This document shows positions 5,101 through 5,212 of a stretch of 5,212 bases of DNA, one piece after another (position 1 is the stretch's first letter; the number at the start of each line of letters is the position of its first letter). A program made the translations under genes and the position numbers. The stretch lies in contig JAWRIT010000083.1 in assembly GCA_040268355.1 (NCBI GenBank), positions 1 to 5,212 on the forward strand. The letters are read 5' to 3'. The notes beneath the pieces were generated by a model, which ran no database searches, had not been told where the DNA came from, and saw only the letters and a list, made by a program, of their open reading frames with translations. Source of the stretch: UBA1367 sp040268355 (GTDB taxonomy: Bacteria; Actinomycetota; Coriobacteriia; Coriobacteriales; Atopobiaceae).

Positions 5101-5212
5101 ATGGCCCGTGGTCAGAGATCGGACTTTTGCGGTGTTTTTTCGGACGTCCCGGAGTATCTCCGTCCTCCGTCCTGCTGTTTTCTCGTCCGCTACTCCGCCA
5201 GTCGCGGAATTT
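5101..5212 (+). other. Unconfirmed reading frame running off the right edge
   Basis: From ATG at 5101 a frame stays open for 37 codons to the edge (begins MARGQRSDFCGVFSDVPEYL). The nearest in-frame stop upstream is TGA at 5086-5088. There is no Shine-Dalgarno before the ATG, which follows directly on the arm of a strong inverted repeat. The minus strand is also open here. I do not recognise the product. It is more likely chance than a gene, but the window ends before this can be decided. Confidence 0.15.
5119..5172. repeat. T-runs, direct repeats and small hairpin near the right edge
   Basis: TCGGAC occurs at 5119-5124 and 5140-5145, flanking the two T-runs. GGACGTCC at 5142-5149 is a perfect palindrome. 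CGGAG-TAT-CTCCG (5150-5162) is a 5-bp hairpin. TCCGTCC is tandemly duplicated at 5159-5172. This stretch is visibly richer in T than the rest of the window. It may belong to a termination or regulatory region of whatever lies to the right, but no specific motif is recognised. Confidence 0.35.

Noticed and set aside
1..5212. CRISPR array, tRNA/rRNA gene, insertion sequence or defence system
   Set aside because: No regularly spaced identical repeats, no tRNA cloverleaf and no transposase, integrase or defence-type protein are visible. The window is core housekeeping genes with structured flanks.

Overview
This 5.2 kb window is high-GC, with strongly G/C-biased third codon positions and little non-coding DNA. 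It looks like a Gram-positive actinobacterial chromosome. The gatC-gatA-gatB order, the GatB sequence style and the neighbouring genes best fit the Coriobacteriia (an Olsenella/Atopobium-like lineage). That placement is an impression from the proteins and was not checked by a search.

Layout. Positions 1-175 hold no convincing gene, only a G-tract, short degenerate repeats and nested complementary segments. Positions 176-3914 are a compact minus-strand operon, transcribed right to left: gatC (3914-3609), gatA (3609-2113), gatB (2116-608) and a small membrane protein with a zincin HEYGH motif (601-176). The stop and start codons of gatC/gatA and gatA/gatB overlap, and gatB is followed by the fourth gene after 6 bases, so all four are probably co-transcribed. 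Positions 3915-4116 are a divergent intergenic region with ribosome binding sites at both ends and one AT-rich patch that reads as a -10 element on both strands. Positions 4117-4950 encode a plus-strand Cof-type HAD phosphatase. Positions 4951-5212 are a non-coding tail with two notable inverted repeats and two T-runs, plus an unconfirmed reading frame that runs off the right edge.

How the genes work together. GatC, GatA and GatB form the tRNA-dependent amidotransferase GatCAB. It converts Glu-tRNA(Gln) to Gln-tRNA(Gln), and/or Asp-tRNA(Asn) to Asn-tRNA(Asn), using ammonia that GatA releases from glutamine. This is core translation machinery. The HAD enzyme is a separate housekeeping-type phosphatase of unknown substrate. 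The HEYGH protein is the least understood gene, and its place directly behind gatB is the most interesting coding feature. I do not see a mobile element, CRISPR array, tRNA, rRNA or defence system. Apart from the small metalloprotease-like protein and the structured flanks, this is an ordinary core-genome region.
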